A stretch of 64,000 nt of DNA from Sporodiniella umbellata (Eukaryota; Mucoromycota; Mucoromycetes; Mucorales; Rhizopodaceae): positions 22,645 through 86,644 of the forward strand of contig JAIXMR010000114.1 in assembly GCA_025677835.1 (NCBI GenBank), in the 5' to 3' direction. Below, one piece after another: positions 34,920-47,419 of the stretch. The position numbers and the translations under genes are program-made. A model generated the notes under the pieces. It ran no database searches. It worked only from the letters and a program-made list of their open reading frames with translations, and had not been told where the DNA came from. Within the stretch, counting starts at the first letter, position 1. The number at the start of each line of letters is the position of its first letter.

Positions 34920-36754
34920 TTTCAATGCAATAGCAATAAATAAACAATAACAACGAAAAAAAAAAGTATGTATATATATTCAAAAAAAAATCTTTCTAAA
35001 AAAGCTTTTTATTTTCAGTGAAACCAAAGGAAACTTAAAATGCAGCAAGTATAAAATCTTTTTTTGGTTTGTGTCCAGGAACAAGATACATTTGGTGTTT
35101 CGTTCAAAATACAGTAGAGCCTTTCTTTCATAAAACATTTGATTTCATATCTCTTTCTTGGAACCTTTTTCTTTTTTGCATTTCATCAGGGTCTTTGGCG
35201 TGTCCCAGTAAGTACAGTAGAAGATCTGAGTTTGTTCTTTTAGAATGTTTTTTTTTTACTGGCATTAGAATGCTTTATGTCATTTTTTCAAGACATACAC
35301 AAAATATTCCCTTCACCACTATACTTCCCCCCTTTAACAAAATACAAACACACATTTCTATAGTCTTTTTTTTCTTTTTTTTTTTATCAAAAATGAATAA
35401 AAAGATAACAAATAGTCAGGTGTTCTCAAATCCATTGAACCTCTTTATCTAAAAAAAAAAAAAGATGCTGTCATTGATTTCGTCATTTCAAAGTAGGTGT
35501 GAATCAACGATTTACACTATGTTTATAAATAGTCATCCCTTGCCATAGCAAGCATACAAAAATGTGTGTGTGGATATTGATGGAGTTTCAATATACGTCT
35601 AGTCTAGACTTTCACTTGTCAAATAAAAAAAAAAGGGGGGAGGAGGCATAAAAATAATGAATCATTCGAAAGAAAACCATCCTTTTTTTTTTAAAAAAAA
35701 CAATTACTTTTTTTTTTTTTTTTTTTTGCTCTAGTGAATTGTAAAAGAAATGTAGAGCCTTTTTGACTACGATTGTTTTGCTTTGTTTAGCTGTATGTAC
35801 CTTTTTCATTGTACATGTGTCTGTGCGTCTGTGTTTCTTTTTCTTATTATTATTCTTTTGTTCCCCCCCCCTCTATATAAATATCTCTAGATATATTCTG
35901 TTTACACACGGGGAATTAAGCGCTGTTTCTTTTGGGGAATAAGCCAGTGGGCCCGGCAGTGTCTATTCTGGTTTAAAACCAAGCTTCCTTTGGAGTCACA
36001 CGAAACGATAGAAAAGAACGTGTTGATAACATAAGAAGCTTATTGTTTGTTTACCTTTCGCTTGCTTTATCTACCGACAGGGTCATACTTACGTTCCTGG
36101 TAGCTGGGTTTATGGCCCGTAATTCTTTTTTATTCTAAAGACATCATCTATCCAACAATCAAAAAAAAAAAAAAAATTTCTATATAATTACGATTGCTTT
36201 TAGGGGTGTAAGTATCGGTATTTTGTCATTACATAAGATCCTTTGGATTTTTTTTTTTTTTGTGAATTAAATACATACATAAAGAGCAGGATAGTAGGGG
36301 TGTATTGTAAAAAGGTCAATAGCTATTATAGAACCAAAAGTTGGTCTCCAAACACACAAACGGTATACTTTTTACAGAATTGAAAAATGCTTATTCAAAA
36401 GTAGCTTTGTGTGTAAAAAACCTAGAATTGCTTTTTTTTTTTTTTTTTGATAAACGCGAAAATAAAATAGTATTGCTAATGAGCTAGCGTTTACTAAAAA
36501 CATTTCAAGTTCCCATGGTAACCGTCGTCATAGTAACTTTCTCTGATAGTTGGGTCGGGGTTTGTAAATGATGGGTATACTACTGAGAGCTTCTTTTTTT
36601 TTTTTTTTTTGACAAGTATAACAGCGTCCATCTACTTTCTATTGTCTGTTTTACATTTACCACGTGGCAAATACTCAACAATAAGAAAAATAGTGTTTTG
36701 CAAGGTAAGAGAAAGCATATATGTATATATATGTGTGTGTACGACGTTTATTAC
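34920..36754. other. 1.8-kb intergenic region, no gene seen
   Basis: AT-rich, with T/A palindromes (35682-35700) and several T-runs. A plus-strand frame at 35069-35452 is rejected because it uses a GTG start and Phe-runs. It should contain the zinc-finger gene promoter and the SEC22 3' UTR. Confidence 0.6.
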
Positions 36755-37595
36755 TTAAAACAAATAGTAACGCACCAAAAAGACGAGCAACACAAAGGTA
36801 GCAATAGCCACAGGAGGGCCATATTTACGATAGAGTGCCTGAAGGTTTAAGTGACGGGCTTTATCTTTAAACATTTTTGCGCTGTCTTTAAGTTCACCCG
36901 AAATGGTGCTCATACGATCCAAACTATCCCCACGCCATAACAAGTCCTCCATATTTTTAGTCATAATACGTGTCACGTCCTGTAAATCCTCATTTAATTT
37001 AGAAAGGTTGCTCTGGGTGCGTGTATCTTGGTATATTCTCTTGGTCTTTGTCATAAAAGTATCTATAGATTTATACAATGCATCAGTTCTTTCTCTCTCC
37101 ATCTATGTATTCTAGGTTCATGTCTATTTACCAAACTTGACAAAAGCGTAAGGACGAAGGTTGACTTTTTCTACTTCATTGCCATAACTCATATTGAATT
37201 CCTTGGCTAATTCTTCCAAATAACTAAAGGCAAGCTTGCGAGGATAGGATTGATCGCAAATACAAAGATAACATACGCTTCCTTCAATAATATAACTAGC
37301 GAGAGCCATAAACAATCACATCTTCTTTGTCTCTTATATAAAAACTTACTGAAAAGCATATCTTCCTGACTCAATAGAGCATCTCGGCTCAGAATTAGTA
37401 CCAAGGCGTTTGAAAAGTGTTTTGGCCTGAGACTTGTATTCAGCCAATTCAGTTTCTACCTTTTTTTTTTTAAAAAAAAAAAAAAGTCAATTACTTTATT
37501 TCTTAAAGAATAGTTTAAATTACTTGTTCATCATCCACACTGGCTGCTAATGGAAGTCCATCTGTAATTCTGGCAATAATGGTAGTTTTGACCAT
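36755..37595 (-). CDS. SEC22: SNARE Sec22
   Basis: Four exons on the minus strand: 37595-37524, 37459-37350, 37295-37132 and 37062-36755 (654 nt, 217 aa). An N-terminal longin domain (about residues 1-120; MVKTTIIARITDGLPLA start) is followed by an R-SNARE coiled coil (about 130-190, zero-layer Arg in EDLLWRGDSLDRM) and a C-terminal anchor VAIATFVLLVFLVRYYLF. Sec22 works in ER-Golgi transport in both directions. The last acceptor (CTATAG at 37063) was chosen because the alternative TCTAG at 37114 brings a stop. Confidence 0.94.
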
Positions 37596-38307
37596 GGTTG
37601 TCTATATGTTATGTTACAAGAAAAAAAAAAAAAACAACTTGGAAAACAAGAAATGATTTTCCACAAAAAAAAAAAAGTATATGTCTATGTGTATGTGCGT
37701 ATGTGGATCACTGTGACGTGGCACTGAAATCATTTTCTGCTGTTTTTTTTTACAGTTTTCTTAAAAAAAGTAAATACAATTCACACTATAAGCTTTCAGT
37801 TTATTGAGAAAAAAAGAAAATATGATTGGGACAAATGCGTTTTCTTTATATATATATAAAAGAGATTGGTACAGACAGAAGGTTGGCATCTGCCTTGGTT
37901 TTTCTGCGCCTCTTTAAACATGTTTATTATAAACTTGTTGGTAGACTTCATATGAGCCGAGCCTGTTTTTTTCTGGTTTGAATTTTTTTTTAAAAAGGAT
38001 TTTTAGGAGATGAGGTAACTTTTTACACAAATTAATAAAATAAAAACGCAAAAGCAAGAAGCAGCGAAACAATTGATACACAAACATCATTAATCAGACT
38101 TTATTAAATTAGCTCTTAGACTGTTTAAATCAACAGATTTTAGACTCTTTAATACGATAGGCTATTATACTCCCAACAAAGAGAGAAATAAAAAGAGCGT
38201 GTTGACAACATACAGAAGACATAAATACTCTTGCTTTTCGCATATTTTTTTTTATAGTAAAGAACCTACTGACACGCGCTCTTTACTATTAGTCTCTTGA
38301 TTGAAAT
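37596..38307. other. intergenic, no gene seen
   Basis: Upstream of SEC22. A/T runs and a short TA tract at about 37849-37858; no supported gene. Confidence 0.55.
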
Positions 38308-38569
38308 ATGTCTGCTGTACCTCCCAATGAACGTACTGAAAGCTTTTATACACCTGTGTAAGATAGAATATATTGTTTACCAATTGATTTAATTGACTGT
38401 GTAGTGCAGCGAACGAAAATGCTGCTGCATCATCTCTTGAGGGTTCCTTTTGTTGTGTTCAAATCAATAAAAGCAAAAAATATAACCAGTACTACCCTTA
38501 ATTTCTGCTTCTTCCCACTATAGCCGTTTAGTTCATTTTGAGTCTATGCTGTTTATATCGCAAGTATGA
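38308..38569 (+). CDS. possible 59-aa three-exon gene, unknown function
   Basis: Exons 38308-38357, 38405-38488 and 38524-38569 can be joined with GT-AG borders in one frame (180 nt). The first half, MSAVPPNERTESFYTPVAAN and on to LEGSFCCV, has a composition unlike the AT-rich noise around it; the last third is less convincing. It has no known domain, signal peptide or membrane segment. Without splicing of intron 1 the frame stops after 17 codons. It might be only the start of a longer gene or chance. Confidence 0.35.
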
Positions 38570-39843
38570 ATTCAATAGTAATAATGTTATCTATAAAAGA
38601 TAGGGCTGTCTTTTTCTCAAGGTATCCGTTTTGTTATACAAAGCTATTTTACAAAAAAAAAAAAAAAAAAAAGACGATTTGTATATTCTTTTTGCTTCTG
38701 AAAATCAAGCATCAAAACAAAGCTATATTTTGTTGTACAGAGGAATAGTAGATACAAACAAAGTGACAGAGAAAAGAAAGCCTGTTGGTGTTCAGTTTTT
38801 TTTTCTTAATAAAAACCCTAAATTTTGGTATCACAAAAGAAAATCACTTGCTTTTATGCCGAAAAAACAGAATCCATTTGTGTCAAAGGTACGACATTGA
38901 ACCTATAAGCCGATGGTCTTGTTAAAAGAAACAGTCTGATTTTAGTCGATTACAGGTGAATCGTGGTTTTCTTTTTTTTTTTTCACGAGTTTGCTTTTCT
39001 TTTTCGGTTCGTTTTATGTTTTGAGAAAAGACATTGAACTCACCAGTTCCATGTATATTTAAGCATATTTTAGTTCAGTGCGCTTAAACTTGTGGTTTTT
39101 TAACACGTGCAAAAATAATAAAAAGGATCTTGAGCGTAGAGATAGATACAAAAAAAGTGTAGGCGTCTTGATAGTCGCTGTTTTTATTTGTTTCAGACTA
39201 TTTATGATCTCAGTCTCATTGTTTGAATAGAATGGTCACTCATTGTTGATTTTAGCGTAGTCCTAAACTAATCTTACTAGAGCTCTATTAAGGGAAACAA
39301 ACCACATGTACCGTAATACGACCTGTGTGGTTGTTCAGCCTGGGTAACAAAGAATATATAAATCTATGTGTAGACAGAAAAAAATGTTCTCGCCAAAAAA
39401 AAAAAAAGGTGTGCTGCAATGCAACTATTTTTCAATTAAGCTATTTTAATTGCCTTGTTAATTGAAACACGGATAGACTCTGTACAAATTGAGCCAAAAA
39501 AATAGATAAATAAAAGATTTCGACAAACAATAGTAAAAGAAAGCTAAACAAAAACCTCGAGTACCACTAAAAGATATACAGGTTGTCTTCATCTTTCAAT
39601 AGAATAGGCCAAAGGATCGACCGTTGGTGCTTTTTAGCTTTTTTTTTATTTTACACGTCTATTATTTTTTATTTGGAAATCAAATACCGTGCTTTTGAGG
39701 TAGTACAAAATTTATCAAGTTTGTATTACGACTCTTGAAAAACTAATAAAACAATCGTTTGCACACTTTAATCCTTACAAAACTCTTTTATACCTTTTCT
39801 CTTTTTTTTTTTTTTTTTTTTATTCCTCTCACACTCTTTTTCA
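38570..39843. other. intergenic, no gene seen
   Basis: AT-rich with A-runs. A frame at 38631-38900 begins with a Lys-run from an A tract and is rejected. The last 60 nt before the next gene are pyrimidine-rich. Confidence 0.6.
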
Positions 39844-40552
39844 ATGTTGGTCCAATCTACTCTCCTTTTCCTTTCTTTAAGCGTTGCACTTGAGACTGTC
39901 TTGGGCAGTTCTGTCAAATTGACTTATCCCAAACCCAATGCTGTATTGAAAGCAGGATCTACCATCAATATCAAATGGTACATATATATAAATAGACATC
40001 CATTACGCATACCGACGCTCTTGTTTATTAAAGGCAGGTCAAAGAAGCCAACGCAGGCCCTATTCGCCTTCAATATGCCTCTGGAAAAGCAACATCCTTA
40101 AACGTGGATGGTGTGATTGCTAATAACGTATCTGCCTCTGTTGGATCGTATGCTTGGACTATTCCCCACGATATCAAAGCCAACAAATAGTAAGAAAAAA
40201 AAAAAAAAAGTCATGTATATTAAACCTTTTTATGTAAAGCGTAATTGAAGCTGGACCCAACGCCAAGGATCTTTCATTTGCAGGCTATGTGACCATCACC
40301 AACGACGCAACAAAGACCACCGCCCCTAAACCTGAAAAGACAAAAGCCAGCAAAAAGGCAGTTTGTGTAGGCTATCCTAGTAAGAAGGACTCTTCAGAAC
40401 GTGTACGTTGTCATTCCGTGCCTGAGGCTGCTTCCGTCAAAAAAGGAAAAAAGAAGCTCATCACCACTCGACCTATCAAAAAGACAAAGAAACCAGCTCA
40501 CAAAAAAACTACCGTCTCTCATAAAAAGAAGGCTCCTGCTAAAAAGCAATAA
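39844..40552 (+). CDS. secreted Kre9/Knh1-type (Ser-Thr-rich/GPI-family) protein with Lys-rich tail
   Basis: Three exons: 39844-39977, 40034-40189 and 40240-40552 (603 nt, 200 aa). The signal peptide MLVQSTLLFLSLSVALETVLG is followed by a beta-sandwich domain (about residues 22-118) whose start VKLTYPKPNAVLKAGSTINI is typical of the fungal Kre9/Knh1 N-terminal family, and which ends in AKDLSFAGYVTITND. Relatives act in cell-wall beta-glucan assembly or are GPI-anchored. Here there is no GPI-type hydrophobic end; the last 75 residues are strongly basic (KK/KKK blocks), and two Cys (in AVCVGY and VRCHS) might pair. The role is inferred only. Confidence 0.75.
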
Positions 40553-40721
40553 ATAAATTGCTTTTTTACACCCAAAAAAAAAAAAATGAAGAGCTCCTTC
40601 TCTGCTTAAAAAGCAGAGTCATTTTTGATAATAATAATAATAATAAAAAAAAAGGATGTGTGATTTTATATAATAATAAGTGAAAAAGAGATATGTTTGG
40701 ATGATGAGGGGGGGGGGGAAT

Positions 40722-42351
40722 TTACAATTCATCATGAATAGCTTCAGCTTCTTCCTTCTTTTCTTCAACGTCTTCCTTCTTTTCTTCCTCAGGCACCTTG
40801 AATTGAATAGCCTTGCTGTTGTGCAAGTTTAAGAAAGAGATTAAATCGGAAAGAGAGCGATCACCTTCGTAATCGATCATTTCGTTCGTTTCGGCCTTGA
40901 AGAACTTGAGGGTAGGGAAGCCACCGACTTCGAAGCCAGCATCTTCAGGAAGGTCATTTTCGGTACCATCCATCTTGGCGATAGTGACAGCGTCTGAGGA
41001 TTTGGCGACATGTTCACCCAATTGAGTCCAGAAGGGTTCCAACTTCTTGCAGTGACCACACCAGGGGGCATAGACTTCAAGGAAAACATCCTTAGACTTG
41101 TCAAACACGATATCTTTGAATTCATTGCTGACAACCACCTTCACAGGTCCGTTGTTATCAGCAGGGGGGACAGCGCTCTTGACAAAAGGCTTCAATTTAC
41201 CAGAAACGTAATCGTCCAAGAAAGGTGTCAGGCTGGCTTCGTCCAAAGTCAAGCTTTGGTCAAGAGGGAACTTGGCCCCAGTATCCAGGTGTTGAATAGA
41301 GAAAGCGGGAAACTTTTGATCCAGACCTACGTTGCTAGCATGACCACCGTACTTGGTGGCATCGATGTGAACAAAGGAGATCTTGCCCTTGTACTTTTGA
41401 GCCAAAGGTTTGGCGGCCTTGACAATAGCATCACGGGATTCAACGCTGTCGTGGAAAAGGTAGGCAAGAGGCAAGCCAGAGTCGGCATAGGTTTGGAAGT
41501 TGGAGGCATCGATTTCGTCCAAAAGAGGGATAGAGTTTACCTTGACAAACTCCTCAACTTTGGCAGCCTCGATAGGACCGGCATGGGTAAAGCTTTGTTC
41601 ACCATCGAATTGAGTATACACAACGACAGAGGGAGATTCAGCCTGATGTGCCTTGGTGAGCTCGGCATCAGAGACAAGACCAAACACATAGTTGTCGCGG
41701 TGCTTGTTGGCAATCTCTTGGTAAGCCTTCTTGGAAGCTTCGTCAGAAGCATAGGCAACAATCACTACACGGTCGGACTTTTTGAATTCATCAAAGTTGC
41801 TGGCAGTCAATTCGCTTACAGCAGGCAAGGATTGTCTACGATGATTTTAGTTTGTCTGGCTGACTTCATGGCAATAATAAAAACTTACTTGTGCATATAG
41901 CTCACAATACCATCAGCCTTACGAGGACCCTTGTAATCAGTAGCTTCACCCTTTCTGAATACTTTCAAGGTGGGGTAGCCGCTGACGTTGTTCTTTTGAC
42001 AGAGGTCTTCATTTTCTGTACAATCAACCTTGGCAATAGGGATGTTTTTTTCCTTAAGCTTGGTGGCAGCAATTTCGTATTCGGGAGCTGATCCATTCCA
42101 TGGTTAAAAAAAAAAAAATAAGCCTGGGTATACACACACACAAATATAGTCAATAACTTACCTAAAGCTTTGCAGTGACCACACCAAGGAGCGAAAAATT
42201 CAACCAACATAAGGTCTTGAGGCAATACATTTTCATCAAAAGTCTTGCCAGTCAAGGAGAGAACATCGCTATCAGCCAAAACGGTATGTGTAAGGGCAGT
42301 GAAGGTGGTGGCAATAGCAGCGAACAAGAAGGATGTTTTGACCATTTTCAA
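40722..42351 (-). CDS. PDI1: protein disulfide isomerase
   Basis: Three exons on the minus strand: 42351-42162, 42087-41889 and 41835-40722 (1503 nt, 500 aa). A signal peptide (about residues 1-26) is followed by thioredoxin-like domains a, b, b' and a'. The active sites APWCGHC occur twice, with Cys57/60 and Cys389/392. An acidic Glu/Lys tail ends in HDEL for ER retention. This is the standard PDI layout and length, and it catalyses disulfide formation and isomerisation in the ER lumen. A second in-frame ATG at 42345 would shorten the signal peptide by two residues. It is convergent with the secreted-protein gene (169 nt between stops). Confidence 0.97.
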
Positions 42352-43504
42352 GGAAAAAAAAAAAAAGACGTTACTGCGTTGCTTTTCAAAAAAAAAAAAA
42401 AAAAAAGGTCTATTTTATAGTGGAAAAAATAAATAAATATTTGTGTGTTGACACTTGATTGGACGCTTTAAACAACTACCGCTAAATTAAGAAAACAAAT
42501 GATTTTTGAACAAATATTTCAACGAATTGTATAAACAGACAGACGATGAGGCATTAGAATGGTTCTTTTGGTACGTTGGCTCTGGCACATTTACATAGTG
42601 TTTGCTTGAGAAAGCGCTTATTTATTCACTTTACCCCTTTCAATATGCAAGTAGTACAATAATGTGTGTGTGTATATATGTGTATACAGTGTAGGGACTG
42701 GCGTAGTCTTGATTGCTTGTCATTTCACTACATACACTTTATAAAGCCAGCACACGCCATCAAATTAAACGTCTTACTGCTTTATGCAAGGGGAATATGA
42801 TAAGCAAATGTATATTTGGCCTCTTGACTCAGTTCGATATATATGAATTCTAATACACAACTTTGCTCTTGTTTTTAGTCTTTGCATTTTTTTTTCCCTT
42901 TGCAGTGCACTCTTTCCTTTTTTTGTATGTTTTTCTAGAGGGGTATGTTCACTCCATAGTCTAAGCTTGGTCTAAATCGGTAGCGCAACTTATAGGCCGA
43001 TACAAAAAAACTATGAGTTTCTCTTCATTATTTTGTAAAAAGACCTGTTTTATCAATCAGGCCAAGTGCACAAGGAGCTTTTTATTACAATGTCCTGTAT
43101 GACAAACGCCCCTGGAGCTAAATAGGTGTTGGTGTTTGGTGTCACGAAGATTCATGCTTTCAGGAGGCTATAGGCAGCCAATAAATTAGAGTGTCACAAC
43201 TATTGTATAGGCTGTGTTGTTTATTCTTCTCTATTGAATAATGATTTTAGTATGGTCTTTGCTTCTTTGAAAACCCCCCCTTTTTTTTTGCTAGTAAAGA
43301 TGATTGTTTGATACCACTCGACTCTGACTCATTCATCACAGGTGTTGCTTGAACCTCTTGAGTAGTCCATCGGCAAGCTTTGTGACCCAGCACACCGAAA
43401 AATCTGTTGGAAAGGCACTCTGTCATTGAATTCAAGACGAGTAGCGCAAACGTAAAGTGTCTATTTTATTTTTCTTTAAGCAAACCCAAAGCCTACGCTC
43501 TGAA
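42352..43504. other. intergenic, no firm gene
   Basis: Between the PDI start and the methyltransferase stop. A minus-strand frame of 62 codons at 43247-43435 was considered and not accepted. Otherwise AT-rich, with a TG/TA tract near 42664-42685. Confidence 0.55.
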
Positions 43505-44410
43505 TTATATTCCCATGGAGCAGAACAAGAGAGTAGTAAATGTGTCGTCAGCAGCCTTGATCTTATCCTTTTCTCTTTTGGTAGCAATAAACACAAATAG
43601 CTGTTCTTCGGCGCCTAAAAGGTCGCCCAGTGTCTGCTTTCCGTCCACAGTCTCAAGCTTTCTCACTGGCTCATACTCAAAATAGCGCCCAAAATAGTCT
43701 TGCCAAAATCCAGTTTCTTTCTCAAGGGAGCGGCATTTGTAGCCAATAACGATGCGTGTTGACATATCGCAGACCTCTAAAAGAGTGGAAAGCAACATAT
43801 CAAACAGTTCAGGGAAATAGACACAATCGCTGATCACGACTAGATCAAAAGGCCCCTGAGATAACAGTCGCTGACTGTCTTGACTGTTTCCCCAGTGCAA
43901 TCGGTCGACTATGATCTCGGCTGCATTGGGATCTTTCTGTTGTTCTCCATAGTGGATCTCTACATTCTCTTGTATCAGAGGCACTACTTGCTCTAAATCG
44001 GTAATATACACTTGACAGGGTTTTCGAAGGTGCTTGGCCATCGCTATACCTACATACCCTGTGCCGGCACCAAGCTCTAGAATTCTGTAGGCTGTGTTGG
44101 GTATCGGCTCGTGAGAGTTCAAATAATAAGCTTCGGAAACAGGGTGAACAGGATCAATCTTTAAGCGGGTATCGGGTGAAAACAAAGCCTGGAGTGTATA
44201 GGCGCTTGTAACGAAAAATCAGAATCCTTTGCAACTCATACACATGTGTCATCTCTACCTCTGCCATATTTTGCCTGCCAGTCCAAACTGATCGACATCT
44301 TGTTTCAACTCAAGCGATGAGGTATTCAAGTGTTTAGGTGCTCCAGAAGAAGCACTGACATTAAGTCCCTCAGGTCGGTTGCCGATCTCAAAGTCTTTGT
44401 TGTCTGACAT
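43505..44410 (-). CDS. class I SAM-dependent protein methyltransferase (METTL21/Efm family)
   Basis: Two exons on the minus strand: 44410-44259 and 44204-43505 (852 nt, 283 aa). A Rossmann methyltransferase fold is shown by motif I RILELGAGTGYVGIAMAKHL, an acidic residue after beta-2 (VYITDLEQ), a motif near IIVDRLHWGN and the post-motif LVVISDCVYFPELFD. This last stretch, like D-x-V-Y-x, is the mark of Methyltransf_16 lysine methyltransferases acting on elongation factors, chaperones and similar proteins. The substrate cannot be told from the sequence. The N-terminal 50 residues are probably disordered until FGLAGKIWQ. Confidence 0.85.
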
Positions 44411-44789
44411 TCACGTTTCCTTTTTTTTTTTGAAAAAAAAAAAAAAAACAGGTGAGCCTTTGACATGAATAAAAAAAATATTTGTATTTATTCAAAATCC
44501 GGTAGGTCTTGTAGATACTTTTTTGTCTTTTTTTTTTTTTTTTTTGCTTTCAGCTAACTAGCTTTTCTCTATACAGTTCTACAGAAAGATTGTTTTCAAC
44601 CTTTTGCTCAAAATTTTTGAAAAAAAAAAAAAAAAAAAGAAAGTTGATGTAAATACTGAGGTGCTGGTAAAGCATTTGACAAAGTCCTTTATATAAACAC
44701 AGGCATATAGAAAGTGAAGCTCGAAATTATATTACAAAATGTTAAGAGAGGTGGAGAGGAAAGTATAGAAAAAAAAAAGGAAAAACACT
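44411..44789. other. intergenic, A/T runs
   Basis: Between the methyltransferase start and the cytidylyltransferase stop. Several long T- or A-runs; no gene. Confidence 0.6.
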
Positions 44790-46175
<1,386 letters not shown>

Positions 46176-47419
46176 TGCGTAATTATGTAAAGTGTTTAGT
46201 GATGTTTAATGTAGAGTTAATCTAAACTTAAGAAGGAAAAAAGGCCTTTATTTTTTTTTTTTTAACCTTCTATAATTTTTGATTTTGCAGACGTGCGGGA
46301 CATGAATGGCCAGTTCAGGTACAACTCGGTAAAATTTTTTTCAAGTCTTTTTACAACATAAAATAAAGCCCAGATGTCCATTTAATTTGTCACAAGACTT
46401 GGTTTTGAGCAGCTGAAACATCATCACTATCCTATTGTCCATATAGACTTTTTGAGATCAAGTGGCAAAGAAACAAGAGAAAATATAGAGTCTGGCCTTG
46501 AAATACGTGTTCAGTCGACATTCGGTTAGCCTAAGAACACCCTCTTTTTTTGGGTGTTGAAAAGCTAAAAACCGTTTGATTTTATGTTCAACAAAGCCCA
46601 AAAGAGGAATAGTTTCCTATATAAAGTCTTGTTATAAAAAAGCTCAACTTTCAGAAAGCATCAGATGTATAGACAAAAACTATTTTTTAAAGAGCAGTAC
46701 CAAAGATGAACAACAGAACTTTGAACTCTATTGCTGCTATACTCACCCTTTGCTATGCTGTGCACTCTTAATTTAAGCTTCAGAGTGTAACACAGCCTCT
46801 TGTACTAGAGAGTATTATTCGAATTGTAAAGGGCTTTACTACACTGGGAGATTTTTGAAAAAAAAAATATGCTTATAATCCCAACAGCATAAAATGTTGC
46901 AAAGATAACCTTGGCTTTTGATAAAAGCAGAATTCATCGTTTCGATTTAGCTTTATTGTGACCCACAATTGCCTTTAGACCAAGAGCGGCCCTTGTGAAA
47001 GCAACCTACGTTTTTATTAACGTTTTTTTTTTTTTTTTGCCACCTTATTGTTATCTTATTCTTACCTTACCGAGACTGCGGTTTTTTCTATTGAGACTAG
47101 ACCCCCCTCCCTTTATAGTAGTTACAATTAAAAGAAAACATAGGATAGGCCAGTATGTAATACTACGTTGATAACAACGTTCTGATTAAACTTCAAGTCT
47201 TGTGCATTTTTGAGACAGTGTTTTCTTGAATTCGAAAATTCAGAATGTTAATCATTTCAAAATTTTGTTTAATATCAACTTTATGGCCATGGATATAATA
47301 AAACTATCAAAATAAACATCCTTACTTCAATATCATAGAGGGTTATTATCATAGGCTTTTGAAACTTTGTATCAGTTTGAACAATATATGATTTTATTTT
47401 ACAATTAATGTTTTCTTTT
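46176..47419. other. 1.2-kb intergenic region, no gene seen
   Basis: AT-rich. A hairpin-capable AACACCC/GGGTGTT pair lies at 46536-46558. The frame at 46576-46776 has no recognised feature and is not accepted. Confidence 0.6.
46536..46558. repeat. perfect 7-bp inverted repeat with T-rich loop
   Basis: AACACCC at 46536-46542 and GGGTGTT at 46552-46558 are exact reverse complements separated by TC plus seven T. No gene ends nearby, so a termination role is unlikely to be shown. Confidence 0.6.

Noticed and set aside
35069..35452. 127-codon plus-strand frame
   Set aside because: GTG start, Phe-runs and no similarity; the codons follow local base composition.
41010..41900. 296-codon plus-strand frame opposite PDI
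   Set aside because: Antisense shadow of the PDI third exon; PDI has catalytic motifs and a HDEL end on the other strand.
43247..43435. 62-codon minus-strand ORF downstream of the methyltransferase
   Set aside because: No domain, no splice partners, and its end runs through a poly-A/poly-G stretch; not enough evidence for a gene.
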